In this document: one piece after another, positions 7,982-8,392 of the stretch
Layout of the letters: each line of letters opens with the position of its first letter
Numbering within the stretch: the stretch's first letter is position 1
Assembly (NCBI GenBank): GCA_017860375.1
Contig: JAGDMB010000088.1
Coordinates: 1-8,392 of the forward strand
Reading direction: 5' to 3'
Origin: Bacteroidota bacterium
GTDB taxonomy: Bacteria; Bacteroidota; Bacteroidia; Bacteroidales; UBA10428
Length of the DNA: 8,392 bases
Notes under the pieces: model-generated
Told to the model about the DNA's origin: nothing
The model's database searches: none
What the model saw: the letters and a program-made list of their open reading frames with translations, nothing else
Made by a program: the position numbers and the translations under genes

Positions 7982-8392
7982 ATGAAAAACAGGGTTGTTA
8001 TAGGATTGGTACTCTTTTCCGCACTGTGGGTTTCGTGTGAGAAATGGTACGATACAGCCGATGTTTCGCATGTATCAAGCCTTCCCCTGTTCACCCTTGA
8101 AGGAGGGGACTTTATTTCCCTCGTTAAACAGGACAGCGGGAAGTTTGAAGACCCGGGAGCCACCGCATGGGTGAATGGCTCCGAGGTCGATATATATTAT
8201 CTTTACAATTATGTGGATGTGACGACGCCGGGCGTTTACAGCGTAGTCTATTACGCAGAAAATCCGGAAGGATTCTCTAATACGACCTCAAGGATCGTGG
8301 CCGTAACACATGAAGATGTCTCTTCCAATGACCTCTCGGGAACCTATGCCGGAACAAACTGGGAAGAGGTGCAGGCAGCGGTAATCCGGATC
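7982..8392 (+). CDS. Accessory surface lipoprotein with Ig-like DUF5011/DUF5012-type region, N-terminal part (3' end outside window)
   Basis: The frame runs from ATG 7982 to the window edge without a stop, giving 137 residues. The signal MKNRVVIGLVLFSALWVSC is followed by EKWYDTADV, so this is a lipoprotein with the lipidated cysteine at 19. Residues about 36-110 resemble a DUF5011-like Ig fold: GKFEDPGATAWVNG (53-66), then a VDVTTPGVYSVVYYAENPEG pattern (78-97) and TTSRIVAV (101-108). DLSGTYAG (117-124) then starts what looks like the next domain, as in BT_2262/DUF5012-type proteins. Such lipoproteins often follow SusC/SusD pairs and are thought to act as surface ligand-binding helpers. The gap to the SusD stop is 6 bases, so it is probably in the same operon. 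The family call rests on remembered motifs, not a search. Fold and lipoprotein status are more certain than function, and the ligand-binding end is not visible. Confidence 0.8.
   Translation, partial: MKNRVVIGLVLFSALWVSCEKWYDTADVSHVSSLPLFTLEGGDFISLVKQDSGKFEDPGATAWVNGSEVDIYYLYNYVDVTTPGVYSVVYYAENPEGFSNTTSRIVAVTHEDVSSNDLSGTYAGTNWEEVQAAVIRI

Noticed and set aside
7463..8071. A 202-codon open frame on the minus strand, and an overlapping 116-codon one at 7813-8163
   Set aside because: They lie antisense to the well-supported SusD and lipoprotein genes, show no recognisable domain, and have a composition typical of a reverse-strand shadow.
1..8392. CRISPR arrays, tRNA/rRNA genes, insertion-sequence ends, phage or toxin-antitoxin genes
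   Set aside because: No direct-repeat array, RNA-gene-like sequence, transposase motif or terminal inverted repeat was seen. Nearly all of the window is accounted for by the five transport-related genes.

Overview
The window comes from a member of the Bacteroidota. Everything in it belongs to SusC/SusD-type outer-membrane uptake systems, a hallmark of that phylum. The lipoprotein signal peptides are short, ribosome-binding sites are weak or absent, and one promoter candidate matches the Bacteroidota -7 consensus TAnnTTTG. A Bacteroidales or Marinilabiliales-like host is a reasonable guess, but the order cannot be fixed from the sequence. All genes are on the + strand and coding density is very high.

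Layout: (1) 1-1620 is the 3' half of a SusC-like TonB-dependent transporter gene, cut by the left window edge. (2) 1633-3090 is a complete SusD-like lipoprotein gene of the SusD_2 type, the partner of the first transporter. (3) 3091-3283 is a 193-base intergenic region, the only real gap. It holds a strong intrinsic terminator, a small second hairpin and a candidate promoter. (4) 3284-6463 is a complete second SusC-like transporter gene. (5) 6467-7975 is its SusD_2-type partner. (6) 7982-8392 is the start of a third lipoprotein gene, cut by the right edge, with an Ig-like DUF5011/DUF5012-type region. It is probably the accessory surface ligand-binding protein of the second system.

The genes work as two nutrient-uptake modules. 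In each, a surface SusD lipoprotein captures a ligand and acts as a lid on the SusC barrel, which imports the ligand into the periplasm using TonB energy. The terminator and promoter candidate between the modules suggest two separate transcription units rather than one operon. The two modules are clearly related but strongly diverged, so they probably take up different ligands. No glycoside hydrolase, peptidase, polysaccharide lyase, sulfatase or regulator is visible, so the substrate cannot be named.

No RNA gene, CRISPR array, insertion sequence or phage feature was seen. The region is a fairly ordinary PUL-like locus, and I found no convincing sign of a previously undescribed system.
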